From: Ashinkailepas kermadecensis
Taxonomy: Eukaryota; Arthropoda; Thecostraca; Neolepadidae
DNA: 64,000 nucleotides
NCBI GenBank assembly: GCA_034440615.1
Contig: JAOTOM010003693.1
Coordinates: 1 to 64,000 of the forward strand
Direction: 5' to 3'
Shown here in pieces: positions 33,354 through 45,013 of the stretch; the stretch's first letter is position 1, and every line of letters starts with the position of its first letter. The translations under genes and the position numbers were made by a program. The notes under the pieces are model-generated. The model made no database searches. It was not told the DNA's origin and worked only from the letters and a program-made list of their open reading frames with translations.

Positions 33354-33914
33354 ATCCGGCACATCGTGGCGTTTTGCATCGCCCTGGTCCGCAACCTGAA
33401 AGCCAGGAGACAGAGAGCTGACGCCAGTGGCAGAAGAAAGGGCACGGCGAACAAGACCATCCTGGACAACGTGACGCATCTGCGAAGGGTTGGTGACCTG
33501 ACAGGTCTTCAGGCCCCACATACATCACTGGACGCCCAGGTGAGCTCAGTCTCCGAAGCCATCGTGCAGCTGGTGTCGAGCAAGTTAATCCCGCCATCGG
33601 CTGCGGTGCCGAGCAGGAGCGTCCGGGAGGCGATCTCCACCCTGCGTATCGAGGAGCGTACAGACTCCTCCAACCAAGCTCTCCTGAAAGTACTGTGGAA
33701 ACGTGGTCCGGAGGTCGAGCCATTCGTCAATCTAGTCATCCGCCTGTGGCCGCTCACGCCTGCCGAAAGTGTTGTGGAATCCATGGGCAGTGTCCTCAAG
33801 GAGGTGTTCTCGATGCATCGCCAGCTCGAGCACGAAAATGCTGCAATGGAGCTGATGATTCGGTGGAATGGACCTGATCTTGACGGCGCCGAGCATCTGA
33901 TCAAAGCAGTTTAA
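33354..33914 (+). CDS. hAT-derived gene: last coding exon with hAT C-terminal-like region
   Basis: The acceptor ATAATCCACAG enters in phase 0 with ATC, matching the phase-0 donor at 32978. The frame runs 186 codons to TAA 33912-33914. It encodes IRHIVAFCIALVRNLKARR, a Ser/Arg-rich stretch, and near the end LWPLTPAESVVESMGSVL followed by FSMHRQLEHENAAMELMI. The last part matches the hAT dimerisation region (P-x-S-x-x-x-E-x-x-F-S ... R-x-L ... N-x-x-x-x-L), with Glu-Ser-Met in place of the usual Glu-Arg. No AATAAA was noticed within 300 bp downstream, so the 3' end is unknown. Total protein is about 730-770 residues. Confidence 0.85.
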   Translation: MRHIVAFCIALVRNLKARRQRADASGRRKGTANKTILDNVTHLRRVGDLTGLQAPHTSLDAQVSSVSEAIVQLVSSKLIPPSAAVPSRSVREAISTLRIEERTDSSNQALLKVLWKRGPEVEPFVNLVIRLWPLTPAESVVESMGSVLKEVFSMHRQLEHENAAMELMIRWNGPDLDGAEHLIKAV

Positions 33915-34169
33915 AGCCGTAACCAGTTTGATTTATCAGGCGGTCCGCGAACGGTTTAAGTAGTGAACAATGGAAGAGGAAATGTCAAGGAAATGTCAGG
34001 ATCATTCATCAGATCAGCTCCCTGGTATGAGCAGCAAGCCCACTCTAGTTTATGTCGCGTGTGATCCAGTGTTCCAGTGATTGCGTGTGATCCAGGCCTG
34101 TCGGCGCGTGCTTGTAAGTATTCACTCCAGTCTCGTTGTTCCGTAGCCTCAATCAGGTTGTAGACTGAC

Positions 34170-34485
34170 GAGCTGTACTGGAGCCGACCGTGGTGTTGGA
34201 GAATGCTAGATATTGTATGACGTAGCTCACTGGCCCGAAGCCCCTGCTAGCGTGCTGCGACTTGTGTGGTGTGTGCCGAGCTGTACTGCATCTGACTGTT
34301 GTTGGGGCATGTTTATAGATGTTTTATTAATGCCCCATTAGTTCGCAACCCCCCACCAGTGTACTGTGGCTTGTGTGGGGTGGGCGAGCTATACTGAACC
34401 CGGCTTTATTCTTAGCGTATGCTGGTAGGTAGTTATTTTATTCCTGGCTCACTGGTTGGTGATTCGCAGCAGTTCGTACGAAGTA
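34170..34485. repeat. Imperfect triplication, unit about 110 bp
   Basis: Three diverged copies begin CTGTACTGGAGCCGACCGTG, CTGTACTGCATCTGACTGTT and CTATACTGAACCCGGCTTTA. Each of the first two ends with CTTGTGTGG and GGCGAG or GCCGAG. They follow the stop codon of the hAT-derived gene by about 260 bp and could be part of its 3' UTR. Confidence 0.6.
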
Positions 34486-34819
34486 CTGCCAAGTTAGTGG
34501 CATTTCGTAGTCCTGCTTGATATGCTGTTATATGCAGTTTTCACTATGGATCCACTTCAAACATAAAGGGATTGCCATCAACTGTGTATTGAAACTGCTT
34601 TGCTGAAACGTTTGCTTAGTTATAGGTATCATATTCAGAACGACAGTTACATCGGAATCTGTATGTAGCGAGTTTGAAGAGCTCGGAATAGTACATTCCA
34701 ACCTTTGCGTGGGTCCATCCGGCGTGCATGACAAAATGCGGCATTCTTAATTTAAAAAAAATGGAAACAAAATCGTGCCTTGGGAGTTTGGTGGGAGACA
34801 GTGTCGACGTTTTTTCACC

Positions 34820-34995
34820 TCTGGGACTGACATTGCCAATTGTGACATGACCGAAGGCCGACTGGCATTGCCAACTGTAACAAGACAGAATGCCGATTGG
34901 CATTGTCAAATGTGACAAGACCGAGGGCGGACTGGCATTGTCAACTGTGACAAGACCGATGACGGACTGGCATCGCCAACGGTGACGATAGCGAA
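34820..34995. repeat. 35-bp tandem repeat, second locus
   Basis: About five units of GACTGGCATTGCCAACTGTG ACAAGACCGAGGGCG. The same repeat occurs at 26300-26530, so the nested gene lies between two loci of one minisatellite family. Confidence 0.88.
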
Positions 34996-35739
34996 AAACT
35001 TGTCCGATGACCTCTTGGTGATTGCTATGAACTAGGTCTCACAATCACTAGACAAAACGCCATGCAGTACAGGATCGAGCAGGATTTTATCTGGTGACAG
35101 TGCTCATAGGCGGCTAAATATATCACATACCTTCCGTGGGTAATCCTAGGCGCTGAGAGGGGTGCAAAGTAAACTACAGCACAACAAGGCATATGCTAGA
35201 ATGTACCTTAGTTTCTAGCAAGGCTCTGTTGGTTTATAAGAACGCTCGTTTTTATGAATATTGGTACATAAAGTTCGGAATATAATTTATTCACGAACGA
35301 CTCCGAAGATGTTTCGAAAAATCTGAGATACTTCTGAGATCATGAAGCTTTTCAAAATACTGGGGTGGAATTGCACATTCATGTTGCATATTATACAGTC
35401 ATGACATGTTGCAACATTCATAACGAGCACACACATTTGTCTTGCAATAAACGTACGATCAGCAATACATTTGCTCACATATGTCCATCATGCACAATGA
35501 TATAGCATAAGCAGCATTCACTTGCCTGTGATGTGACATGGCACATACAGCAAGATATGCTGTCCACACTGTTTATTGGCAAATCATTCAATGGATATCT
35601 AATGGGTTACGTGCATATAAAAAATATTAAAATCGCTCGGTTATTTTCACCACTGGCATCCCACAATAGCAAAGAGCTGACCAGGTCTACCACTGGTCAA
35701 GGACGGGCGGCGCCGAAATCTGTCAGACTGTGGAACGGG

Positions 35740-38420
35740 TGCACTACTGTGTATCGGACTGTAGTGTGGGCATATTGCCTTGTGTGGGACTGCAGTTTGG
35801 GCATACTGCCGTGTGTGGGACTGTAGGGTGGGCATATTTCCGTGTTCGGGACGGTAGGGTGGGCATACTGTCGTGTGTGGGAGTATAGGGTGGCATACTG
35901 CAGTGTGTGGGACTGTAGGGTTGGCATACTGCTGTGCGTGGGAATGTAGCGTGGGCATATTACCGTGTGTCGGACTGTAGGGTGGCATACTGCAGTTTGT
36001 GGGACTGTAGGGTGGGCATATTGCCGTGCGTTGGACTGTAGGGTGGGCATATTGCCGTGCGTTGGACTGTAGCGTGGGCATATTGCCGTGTGTGGGACTG
36101 TAGGGTGGGCATACTGCCGTGTGTGGGACTGTAGGGTGGGAATATTGCCGTGCGTGGGACTGTAGCGTGGGCATATTGCCGTGTGTGGGACTGTAGGGTG
36201 GGCATACTGCAGTGTGTGTGACTGTAGGGTGGGCATACTTCCGTGTGTGGGACTGTAGTGTGGTCATACTGCCGTGTGTGGGATGGTGGGGTGGCTATAC
36301 TGCCGTGTGTGGGACTGCAAGCTGGACATACTGCCGTGTGTGAGATGGTGTGATGGACATACTGCCGTGTGTGGGATGGTAGGATGGACACCCTGCCGTG
36401 TGTGGGACGGTGGGGTGGGCATTCTGCCGTGTGTGGGACGGTGAAATGGACATACTGCCGTGTGTGGGATGGTGTGATGGACATACTGCCGTGTGTGGGA
36501 CGGTAGGATGGACACACTGCCGTGTGTGGGACGGTAGGATGGACACACTGCCGTGTGTGGGATGGTAGGATGGCATACTGCCGTATGTGGGACGGTAGGA
36601 TGGACACATTGCTGTGTGTGGGATGGTAGGATGGCATACTGCCGTATGTGGGACGGTAGGATGGCATACTGCCGTATGTGGGACGGTAGGATGTACACAT
36701 TGCCGTGCGTGGGACGGTAGGATGGACACACTGCCGTGTGTGGGATGGTAGGATGGCATACTGCCGTATGTGGGACGGTAGGATGGACACATTGCCGTGC
36801 ATGGGACGGTAGGATGGACACACTGCCGTGTGTGGGATGGTAGGATGGCATACTGCCGTATGTGGGACGGTAGGATGGCATACTGCCGTATGTGGGACGG
36901 TAGGATGGACACATTGCCGTGCGTGGGACGGTAGGATGGACACACTGCCGTGTGTGGGATGGTAGGATGGCATACTGCCGTATGTGGGACGGTAGGATGG
37001 ACACACTGCCGTGTGTGGGACGGTAGGATGGACACACTGCCGTGTGTGGGATGGTGTGATGGACATACTGCCGTGTGTGGGACGGTAGGATGGACATACT
37101 GCCGTGTGGGGGATGGTGTGATGGACATACTGCCGAGTGTGGGACGGTAGGATGGACACACTGCCGTGTGTGGGACGGTAGGATGGACACACTGCCGGGT
37201 GTGGGATGGTGTGATGGACATACTGCCGTGTGTGGGACGGTAGGATGGACACACTGCCGTGTGTGGGACGGTAGGATGGCATACTGCCGTGTGTGGGACG
37301 GTAGGATAGACACATTGCCGTGTGTGGGATGGTGTGATGGACACACTACCGTGTGTGGGATGGTGTGATGGACATACTGCCGTGTGTGGGACGGTAGGAT
37401 GGACACACTGCCGTGTGTGGGATGGTGTGATGGACATACTGCCGTGTGTGGGACGGTAGGATGGACACACTGCCGTGTGTGGGATGGTGTGATGGACACA
37501 CTGCCGTGTGTGGGATGGTGTGATGGACATACTGCCGTGTGTGGGATGGTGTGATGGACATACTGCCGTGTGTGGGATGGTGTGATGGACATACTGCCGT
37601 GTGTGGGATGGTGTGATGGACATACTGCCGTGTGTGGGACGGTAGGATGGACACACTGCCGTGTGTGGGACGGTGTGATGGACATACTGCCGTGTGTGGG
37701 ATGGTGTGATGGACATACTGCCGTGTGTGGGATGGTGTGATGGACATACTGCCGTGTGTGGGATGGTGTGATGGACATACTGCCGTGTGTGGGATGGTGT
37801 GATGGACATACTGCCGTGTGTGGGACGGTAGGATGGACACACTGCCGTGTGTGGGACGGTAGGATGGACATACTGCCGTGTGTGGGACGATAGGGTTGAC
37901 ATACTGCCGTGTGTGGGACGGTAGGATGGACACACTGCCGTGTGTGGGACGGTAGGATGGACACACTGCCGTGTGTGGGACGGTAGGATGGACACACTGC
38001 CGTGTGTGGGACGGTAGGATGAACACCCTGCCGTGTGTGGGACGGTAGGATGGACACACTGCCGTGTGTGGGACGGTAGGATGGACATACTGCCGTGTGT
38101 GGGATGGTAGGATGGACATACTGCCGTGTGTGGGACGGTGGAATGGACATACTGCCGTGTGTGGGACGGTAGGATGGACACACTGCCGTGTGTGGGACGG
38201 TAGGATGGACACACTGCCGTGTGTGGGACGGTAGGATGGACACACTGCCGTGTGTGGGACGGTAGGATGGACATACTGCCGTGTGTGGGACGGTAGGATG
38301 GACATACTGCCGTGTGTGGGACGGTAGGATGGACACACTGCCGTGTGTGGGACGGTAGGATGAATGCACTACCAGGTGTGGGGCGATGGGGTGGGAATGC
38401 TGCCGTTTGACTGTGGGAGA
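35740..38420. repeat. 31-bp minisatellite, about 85 copies
   Basis: The unit is GTGTGTGGGACGGTAGGATG GACACACTGCC. Two main unit types alternate, GGACGGTAGGATGGACACAC and GGATGGTGTGATGGACATAC. Shorter units missing 1-2 bases occur near 36560-36970. In the proximal 500 bp the core is GGACTGTAGGGTGGGCATAC. Three units equal 93 bp (31 codons), so minus-strand frames of up to 701 codons (PSHTRQ.VHPTVPHTAVCPS) are artefacts. Confidence 0.96.
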
Positions 38421-38611
38421 GGGGTATTTAGTTGTTTGTGGGACGATGGAATGAGTGTATGACCGTGTATGGAGGAGGGGATTTGGAGATGCCGGTCGGT
38501 CAAATTATATCTTGCATTCCTTTTGATCTTAAATGTATTAACTATTATTACCTACTTACTATTTTGCTAACACGTGATGTGTAACAAGCTGTACGCCGGA
38601 TGTATGAATAT

Positions 38612-38675
38612 ATATATAGATGATATATCTATATATATATATATATATATATATATCTTTATATATATGTATATA
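38612..38675. repeat. TA microsatellite
   Basis: Roughly 60 bp of TATATA with single interruptions (AGATGATATATC, TCTT). Confidence 0.9.
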
Positions 38676-38805
38676 TGTACCGGATATGGCTATTGGTAGC
38701 TTACAATAGGAATATTACCGTCAGTCCGTGATATAAATTTTCCTCAAAGTCAATCTCGCTGCAAAGGAGCTCATAACCGGCTGGTCTTGAAACACATTCA
38801 TCACG

Positions 38806-38973
38806 GCTAGCCGGAGTCCGGCCGGGCGGTATCATGCCGTCCCAGACGACTAGCCGGAGTCCGGCCGGGCAGTATCATGCCGTCCCAGACGACTAGCCGG
38901 AGTCCGGCCGGGCGGTATCATGCCGTCCCAGACGGCTAGCCGGAGTCCGGCCGGGCGGTATCATGCCGTCCCA
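38806..38973. repeat. 43-bp tandem repeat, 4 copies
   Basis: The unit is CGGCTAGCCGGAGTCCGGCC GGGCGGTATCATGCCGTCCCAGA. It is close to uniform. The unit contains CTAGCCGGAGTCCGGC, which can form a GCCGGA/TCCGGC hairpin. Confidence 0.9.
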
Positions 38974-39110
38974 GATCATTTTTTGGTAGCACGGAACTAC
39001 ACAGCAGACTGTGAATTTGGTTCCAACGTAACAGGTTTGGTACTAAGACGGAACTACATAGCAGACTGTGACCTCGCTTCCAACATAACAGGTTTGGCAC
39101 AAAGAAGGCT
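38974..39110. repeat. Direct duplication of about 60 bp
   Basis: GGAACTACACAGCAGACTGT GAATTTGGTTCCAACGTAAC AGGTTTGG is followed by a diverged copy, GGAACTACATAGCAGACTGT GACCTCGCTTCCAACATAAC AGGTTTGG. The starts are near 38993 and 39050. No coding signal was recognised. Confidence 0.7.
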
Positions 39111-40762
39111 TTCGCTGTTACCAAGAGCGGTGGCCTCTCGCTGCACAGAACCATCCAAAAAACCAACAACTAAAACATCCTCAACCCTGTCACTTCGTGT
39201 ACGTGCTCTTTCCACCAGACAGACAGACATACTTTTATTGAGGCAATCCACAATGGACTTGTGGCTATTACAACCTCGCGTTAATTAGATAAATCAGTGC
39301 ACACATTTCACCAGTGCACAGTCCATAGACAACAGTTCGCAGTTCAGCAGTCCATAACAGTTCACCAATGAAACAAACAGTATTTAAGGCATGCATCTAT
39401 TATTGTCCTACTTGAATGGAAGCAAGATTGGCCAACTCTCTTCCATATTTGTGGTTCCGTAACTAAGCTATCCTAGAGTAATCAACGCGTTACAACGCAT
39501 TGCTAACAATGCGTTTGCACGTAAATAATTAGCAACATGATTTTAATTCCCGGTTGTGTGCTTTGGTACTACATGGAGTTAGCAGAAATGTAGAAATTAA
39601 CTTCGGCTGGTTTAATTTGATTAATTGAATCTGTGACAGCCAGAATCCGGTCATCTAATGCCGACTGCTAACACCACAGTGATTCAGGCACTAGCAGAGT
39701 CACATTATCGTATTTAGGTGTGTGGGTACAGCACACAAAGTTACGTTGAACCTCAAAGGCTAATGCGGATAAGTGCATGTTCGTTTCTACGACTGTTTGA
39801 GCTGCCATCGAAACAGGGACACGCACTTCGGCTGTTTTGAGCCACCGGATGTATTTTACCATGATGTATAAAACACATTTGCTTACATCATGGATAATGC
39901 GCTAAAGATGTGCTATGGGGAAGTGCAACGAAGCAAATCGACCCAAATGTAGCCTTTTTTAAAGCTATTTTTGGTTGCCTACGCACCTCAAACATGCTAT
40001 ACGCAAAATCCAAATGATAAAGCAAAGTCACTCGAATGTAATATTCTGAGACAAATGAAGTGAATAAAAAAGTACTATCAAAGAAGCTACTGTCAATTGG
40101 CGTTGTTCAAATAATTTAGAAGATACCTGGAATGATTTGATTCACCACTGGTACATACATCAATAAACAAGCAAACGGGCATCGAAACACAAGTATGAAA
40201 ATTTGGAACAAAATGCCACCCAAAGAGATGGAGTTTGGCTGAAGTCAGTAGTCGCCAACCTCCTAGTTAATGAGCACTGCATATGCTGAATGACTACTAA
40301 ACGCTACGGAGTTATATAAAAACACCAAAACTCTCCGACATCAAATAGCTTGCCAGGTTGGGCGACATTTTACGCCAACAAACCGGATACAATGCTCCTG
40401 AAGTTGACACAGCATTGCGTAGTAATGCATGTGGTGACAGAGTTTATCACCAATATCCTGGGAAATCCTCAGACTTGTCACCCAAACGTGTGGCCCAGTA
40501 ATCATATTCGTCCCCCCTCCCATCCATGCTTACGTGCAACCACTTGTGTAAGGGACTGTGATTCTGTAGTATTCGGATGGTAATCGCTCATTAAGCAGGC
40601 AGCAACTTTACATACTCCGAACATGGGGTATTTGTACTAGTGAAAAATAAACATACACAATGCATGGCTTTTGAGCAGCACGGAGCCACCTGAGTGTGCC
40701 GCCGAACGGCGACGTGGAGATCATTCTGATATTTGTTTTAATTTCAGCTTCGTTTCAATCCA
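39111..40762. other. Intronic sequence, no gene recognised
   Basis: About 1.65 kb without a supported feature. Frames are under 80 codons and lack domain signatures. Confidence 0.4.
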
Positions 40763-41420
40763 TGTCTACAACACGGAATGGCATGCAGTTGATGGCAGCC
40801 GCTGACCCCAATCCTATGACTGACGTTTACAACACGGAATGGCATGCAGCTGATGGCAGCCGCTGACCCCAATCCTATGACTGACGTTTACAACACGGAA
40901 TGGCATGCAGTTGATGGCAGCCGCTGACCCCAATCCTATGACTGACGTTTACAACACGGAATGGCATGCAGTTGATGGCAGCCGCTGACCCCAATCCTAT
41001 GAATGACGTCTACATCACGCCATGGTATGCAGCTGATGGCATCCGCTGACCCCAATCCTATGATTGACGTCTACATCACGCCATGGTATGCAGTTGATGG
41101 CAGCCGCTGACCCCAATCCTATGAATGACGTCTACATCACGCCATGGTATGCAGCTGATGGCATCCGCTGACCCCAATCCTATGATTGACGTCTACAACA
41201 CGGAATGGCATGCAGCTGATCGCAGACACTGACCCCAATTATATGACTGACGTCTACAACACGCCATGGTATAGAGCTGATGGCAGCCGCTGACCCAATC
41301 CTATGAATGACGTTTGCAACACGCCATGTTATAGAGTTGATGGCAGCCACTGACTCAAATCCTATGAATGACGTTCACAACACGAAATGGCATGCAGCTT
41401 ATGGCAGCCACTGATCCCAA
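40763..41420. repeat. 61-bp minisatellite, about 11 copies
   Basis: The unit is ACAACACGGAATGGCATGCA GTTGATGGCAGCCGCTGACC CCAATCCTATGACTGACGTTT. The first four copies are nearly identical. From 40990 on, a variant with CATCACGCCATGGTATGCAG alternates with it, and the last copies are diverged. Confidence 0.94.
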
Positions 41421-41643
41421 TACCCTATTCTAGAGCGGGCCGATGTGTACAGGCCGTAATATTTTATCATCCTGTTTGCCGACTTCTGATTTGGTAATCA
41501 CTCAAATCGACCAAGGTGCGAACGTAAATTCCGTCTATGGCTTCCTCGTTATGAGACGCTCGGCGAAAATAGACCGGATCACATGGTCTTGCCATCTCAC
41601 TCCACTCACAAAGGAAAATGAATTGAATATTGTAAACTTATGC

Positions 41644-41848
41644 ATGAGACGGGACTGTATTATGAAGCAAGAACAGCACAGTTAGAGAGCCGATTCCTCT
41701 GAGTCTCAGTTAAGTCGGAGGCGGGCGACTCGTCCTCAAAGACGGGACTCATGAGACGGGACTGTATTATGAAGCAAGAACAGCACAGTTAGAGAGCCGA
41801 TTCCTCTGAGTCTCAGTTAAGTCGGAGGCGGGCGACTCGTCCTCAAAG
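41644..41848. repeat. Perfect 107-bp tandem duplication
   Basis: ATGAGACGGGACTGTATTAT to CTCGTCCTCAAAG is repeated at 41644 and 41751 with no visible difference over about 98 bp. It is therefore recent. Confidence 0.93.
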
Positions 41849-42039
41849 CACGTTGGCATCACGTCTACCGGGTTGCAAGAAAATGAACAAATAACTGGCC
41901 ATCGCTTCTCATCATAAATATATGGTAGCATCGCTGTGCGAGGCCGAGTCGGACTTCTGTTCCGATCCTGTCCGGCTCAGTGGCTGCGAGGCAAGGCGCT
42001 ACACGGTGCCTGGTGGTGCCCCTCTGGTGCCATTCTCAC

Positions 42040-42163
42040 CTCGTCTGGATGACATAGTGCAGGATGGGGCTGTTGTTGGCTTGGAAGCTGGGCGCCCAGC
42101 TGAGCGCCACGTCGCGTGACGTGTGCCGCATCACCATCGGCCGGCCGGGCGCGCTGGGAACGT
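42040..42163 (-). CDS. Ig/FN3 adhesion gene: first half of FN3 domain 1 (internal exon)
   Basis: This 124-bp minus-strand exon has acceptor GTGGTGGTCAG and donor GACGAG/GTGAGA. It enters in phase 1 and exits in phase 2. With the preceding exon's G it starts with Asp, giving DVPSAPGRPMVMRHTSRDVA, then LSWAPSFQANN and SPILHYVIQT. This is the N-terminal half of an FN3 domain: PSAP start, core Trp in LSW, NSPI turn and C-strand HYVIQ. DVP at the Ig-FN3 boundary and SPILHY resemble neuroglian FN3-1, while sidekick FN3-1 also has an NSPI-type turn. It joins upstream to the Ig exon at 59808-60015 (17.6 kb intron) and downstream to 5457-5641 (36.4 kb intron). Confidence 0.85.
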
Positions 42164-43972
42164 CTGACCACCACCGACCAGCGTCACCAGTCAATACCAC
42201 CTTCACTCACCGCCATACAGCTAAGCAAAACACCAGCACACAGCACACAACCGACCAACATCGTAACCGGCCAAGGCCCCACAACAAGACGGGTGGAGGA
42301 CGTCTCGCGGCCCTGGAGAGCCACCGAGAAAACAGAGCGTGTGTTTTGATATCCGCGATGGGCCTATTCACGATGCCCGCAGCTGGGACGAGCACCGACC
42401 GAATGCGATGCATTTGTTCGAGTCGGCCGGGCTGCAGCATCGACTGAATTTCACCACGAGCCAGACCTGCGCTACAGCCGGTAGCGGACTGCCAGGAAGC
42501 TCGCGTTCCGTCGCAGCCAGGTCGATGCCGAAGACGCTAAGGGCCCTGCAGGTGGATTCGTGACTTCAATTCGGAGGGTGCTGTAGGACATTGCTCAAGA
42601 AAGCTGCCTGTTTCTTCCGCCTCTGGAAAAGCTTCTTCAGATACGCCGCACAAAAATCACGTCTAAGTTGCAGCGTCACATCTATATTTGGGACTAATTT
42701 GTGAAATAGTCCAATTTCAGGGGAAGCAAGGCCGTGTGCGAGCAGTGCGTGTCGAATAACAGCCAGCGGAAACAGAGTCATTGCACACGTGTCTGAAGTT
42801 GCCATCATCCAGTGATCAGCGGTTGTGAACCTCCTTGTTTCCACCGTCAACGTTGTCAGGTTTGCCGTCAAGGATCGCCAGGCTTGGTGTAGGCCAAACA
42901 CGAACCACAAGGCTGGCTATCGGAACCAAAACACCGCAACACACGTTTGATCATGGTGAAACAAACGCAGTTTTCAGCATCGGTTAACTTAATAAAAACA
43001 TCAGCCGCTTCAGAGCGACACATTACTCGCCGATGATGGTTCACGCAGCTTGCAAGGCGAACACAAATTTTACTATATTTGGACACACGCAATGTCGGTG
43101 CAATTCGGCATGTATTTCAAACATGCACTTCATGCAAGACGTGAAGAGATGCACTTCATATGACAAGTTCCCACTGGAAGATCAATGCGATCAGCCGGTT
43201 GTTCGAGCTTCCATCCAAGCCACAGTTCAAACGTCGTGTTGAAATGATGGCCACGAAACCGCTGCTATTTCTCCCACCCGGCTTATAAGCTATGTTTGCC
43301 ACCCTGAGTGGTGGCCTGATGGTGGCGGTTCGGGAGCACCGCACGTACTTCGCCGGGTGTCGGCCTGAACCCATCTCAGAGAGCGCCGAGCATCTTGTGG
43401 CTATCGTCGCTTGCACCGGGAACAGATAGGGGCACCCTCTCCCGGACGTGGTCGGAAATTTGGGTAAGGCGAACGGCCTAATATGACTGCGTAAAAACAG
43501 CACAATTGTCACAGAAAGCAAGCATGGAACTGTATAAACAGAGAGCAGAGGTGACAAAAATGCCGAAGCTGTCACCGACGAACCCGTGAGCTGTCTCACA
43601 TGCTTTGCATACATGCTTCATAAAATGCATAGCTGAAAAACCAAAGCGATTTTCGGATAGCTCACATGCTTTTTCTCTCATGACAAGTACTCTGATTTTA
43701 AAATTGTTTTGATGCCCTCCTCTGAAGTCCCGTTCCTTTTCTGATTGATTAAAACATTTTACCATTCAAAAATTGTGGATGCGAAGTGCAATTTGTTTGT
43801 CTCTTATTAAAGCACTACCTTAGTACGTATGCGTCCCAAGCAGGATGATAAATTCAACTATGTGACCAGAGGCTCTTTGAGGTATCAAAGTACTGGGCGA
43901 GCTAGCCTAAATTTTATATATTTCCCTATAGCAAGAAAACAGCTGCAGGCCATCTGCATATGCACAATTGCT
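42164..43972. other. Intronic sequence with an unrecognised minus-strand ORF
   Basis: The segment 42270-42560 is GC-rich and could be decayed coding or mobile DNA, but no motif was recognised. At 42566-42910 on the minus strand a 114-codon frame contains AWRSLTANLTTLTVETRRF and GLFHKLVPNIDVTLQLRRD. It lacks a known domain. Nothing else is supported. Confidence 0.3.
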
Positions 43973-44236
43973 TCAATTGGTTGCCATATTTGTTGACCTG
44001 CATTGATATGGAAGCAAGGTACATGCATGCACAACTTCATCTGAAACACTCACAGCATTACTCAGATGCTGAGATGGGTTTACATTTTGAAATCTGGGAT
44101 GTGGTGGAAAATTGATGAGCAATCCATCTTGAAGGATAATTTTCATGCTGATTGCCAAGTTACAAAAAACTCCTTGGTGCTTTTTGTGCAATTTTTGCAT
44201 GTTGTTAAACATCCACTGGCTTGCAGTCCTCACCAA
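43973..44236 (-). CDS. Unrecognised minus-strand ORF
   Basis: An 87-codon frame contains SQWMFNNMQKLHKKHQGVF, then CNLAISMKIILQDGLLINF and VSVSDEVVHACTLLPYQC. The composition is protein-like, but I cannot assign a family. It could be a fragment of a decayed transposon or a chance frame. Confidence 0.2.
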   Translation of the reverse strand: MVRTASQWMFNNMQKLHKKHQGVFCNLAISMKIILQDGLLINFPPHPRFQNVNPSQHLSNAVSVSDEVVHACTLLPYQCRSTNMATN

Positions 44237-44451
44237 ACAACATGATTAAACCATACAATGGGAGTAAGAGGTCATAATATTCAACTGTCTTCAAGTTCAT
44301 GAATTTGCATGGAAATTCACACTTAATGAACTAGTATTCTTGCCCCCCAAGAATTGGAATGTTTCCTCTTGTGATATTATGTATTTTGCATGCACAGGGC
44401 ACCAGTGATCTATAATTAGGAGGGTTGATCGACAGGGAGGAGTTGGGAGTT

Positions 44452-44835
44452 GGGAGGAGTTTGAAATTGTTGAGTGTTATGCAATAGCAAGTGAGTCTCT
44501 TATTAAGTCTAAACGCTTTATAACTTTATATAGGGTATACCTAGTAGTGGGTTCAGCACCTTCCTTCGGAATGTGATACTGATGAGATTGTCTATGGTAG
44601 CACAATGGGTATGATGGGAGGAGTTTGTAATTGTTGAGTGTATTATGCAATAGCAAATGAGTCTCTTATTAAGTCTGAACGCTTTATGCATTTGTGTGGG
44701 GTGTGCCTAGCAGTGGATTCGGCACCTTCCTTCGGGATGTGATGCTGATGAGATTGTCTATGGTGGCACGATGGGTATAATGGGAGGAGCTTGTGATTGT
44801 TGAGGGTGTTAGGCGATAGCAAGTGAGTGGTGCTA
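44452..44835. repeat. Tandem repeat of about 165 bp, 2.3 copies
   Basis: Copies start with GGGAGGAGTTTGAAATTGTT, GGGAGGAGTTTGTAATTGTT and GGGAGGAGCTTGTGATTGTT at 44452, 44615 and 44782. The unit includes GAGTCTCTTATTAAGTCT and CACCTTCCTTCGG. About 170 bp downstream lies AATAAAATACATTACATTAC (44994-45013), a poly(A)-signal-like sequence with an ATTAC tail. The whole 44.45-45.01 kb block may therefore be a retroelement 3' region. Confidence 0.7.
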
Positions 44836-45013
44836 GATAGGCTAGGATATATAGCTTCCTAGGAACTTGGGATAAGGGATTGATTGGGGTGAGAGTATGT
44901 ACATTTCTAGTACCTTTTCTAGATAGGCTTAACCCAGATGGGCCCCTGTGGCTCTTATTAAACCTTAATACTTTATGACTTTATGACTTTATAATAAAAT
45001 ACATTACATTACA

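Noticed and set aside
35960..38369. 451-, 659- and 701-codon minus-strand ORFs
   Set aside because: They come from the 31-bp array and are present in all three frames at once; no unique sequence or start context.
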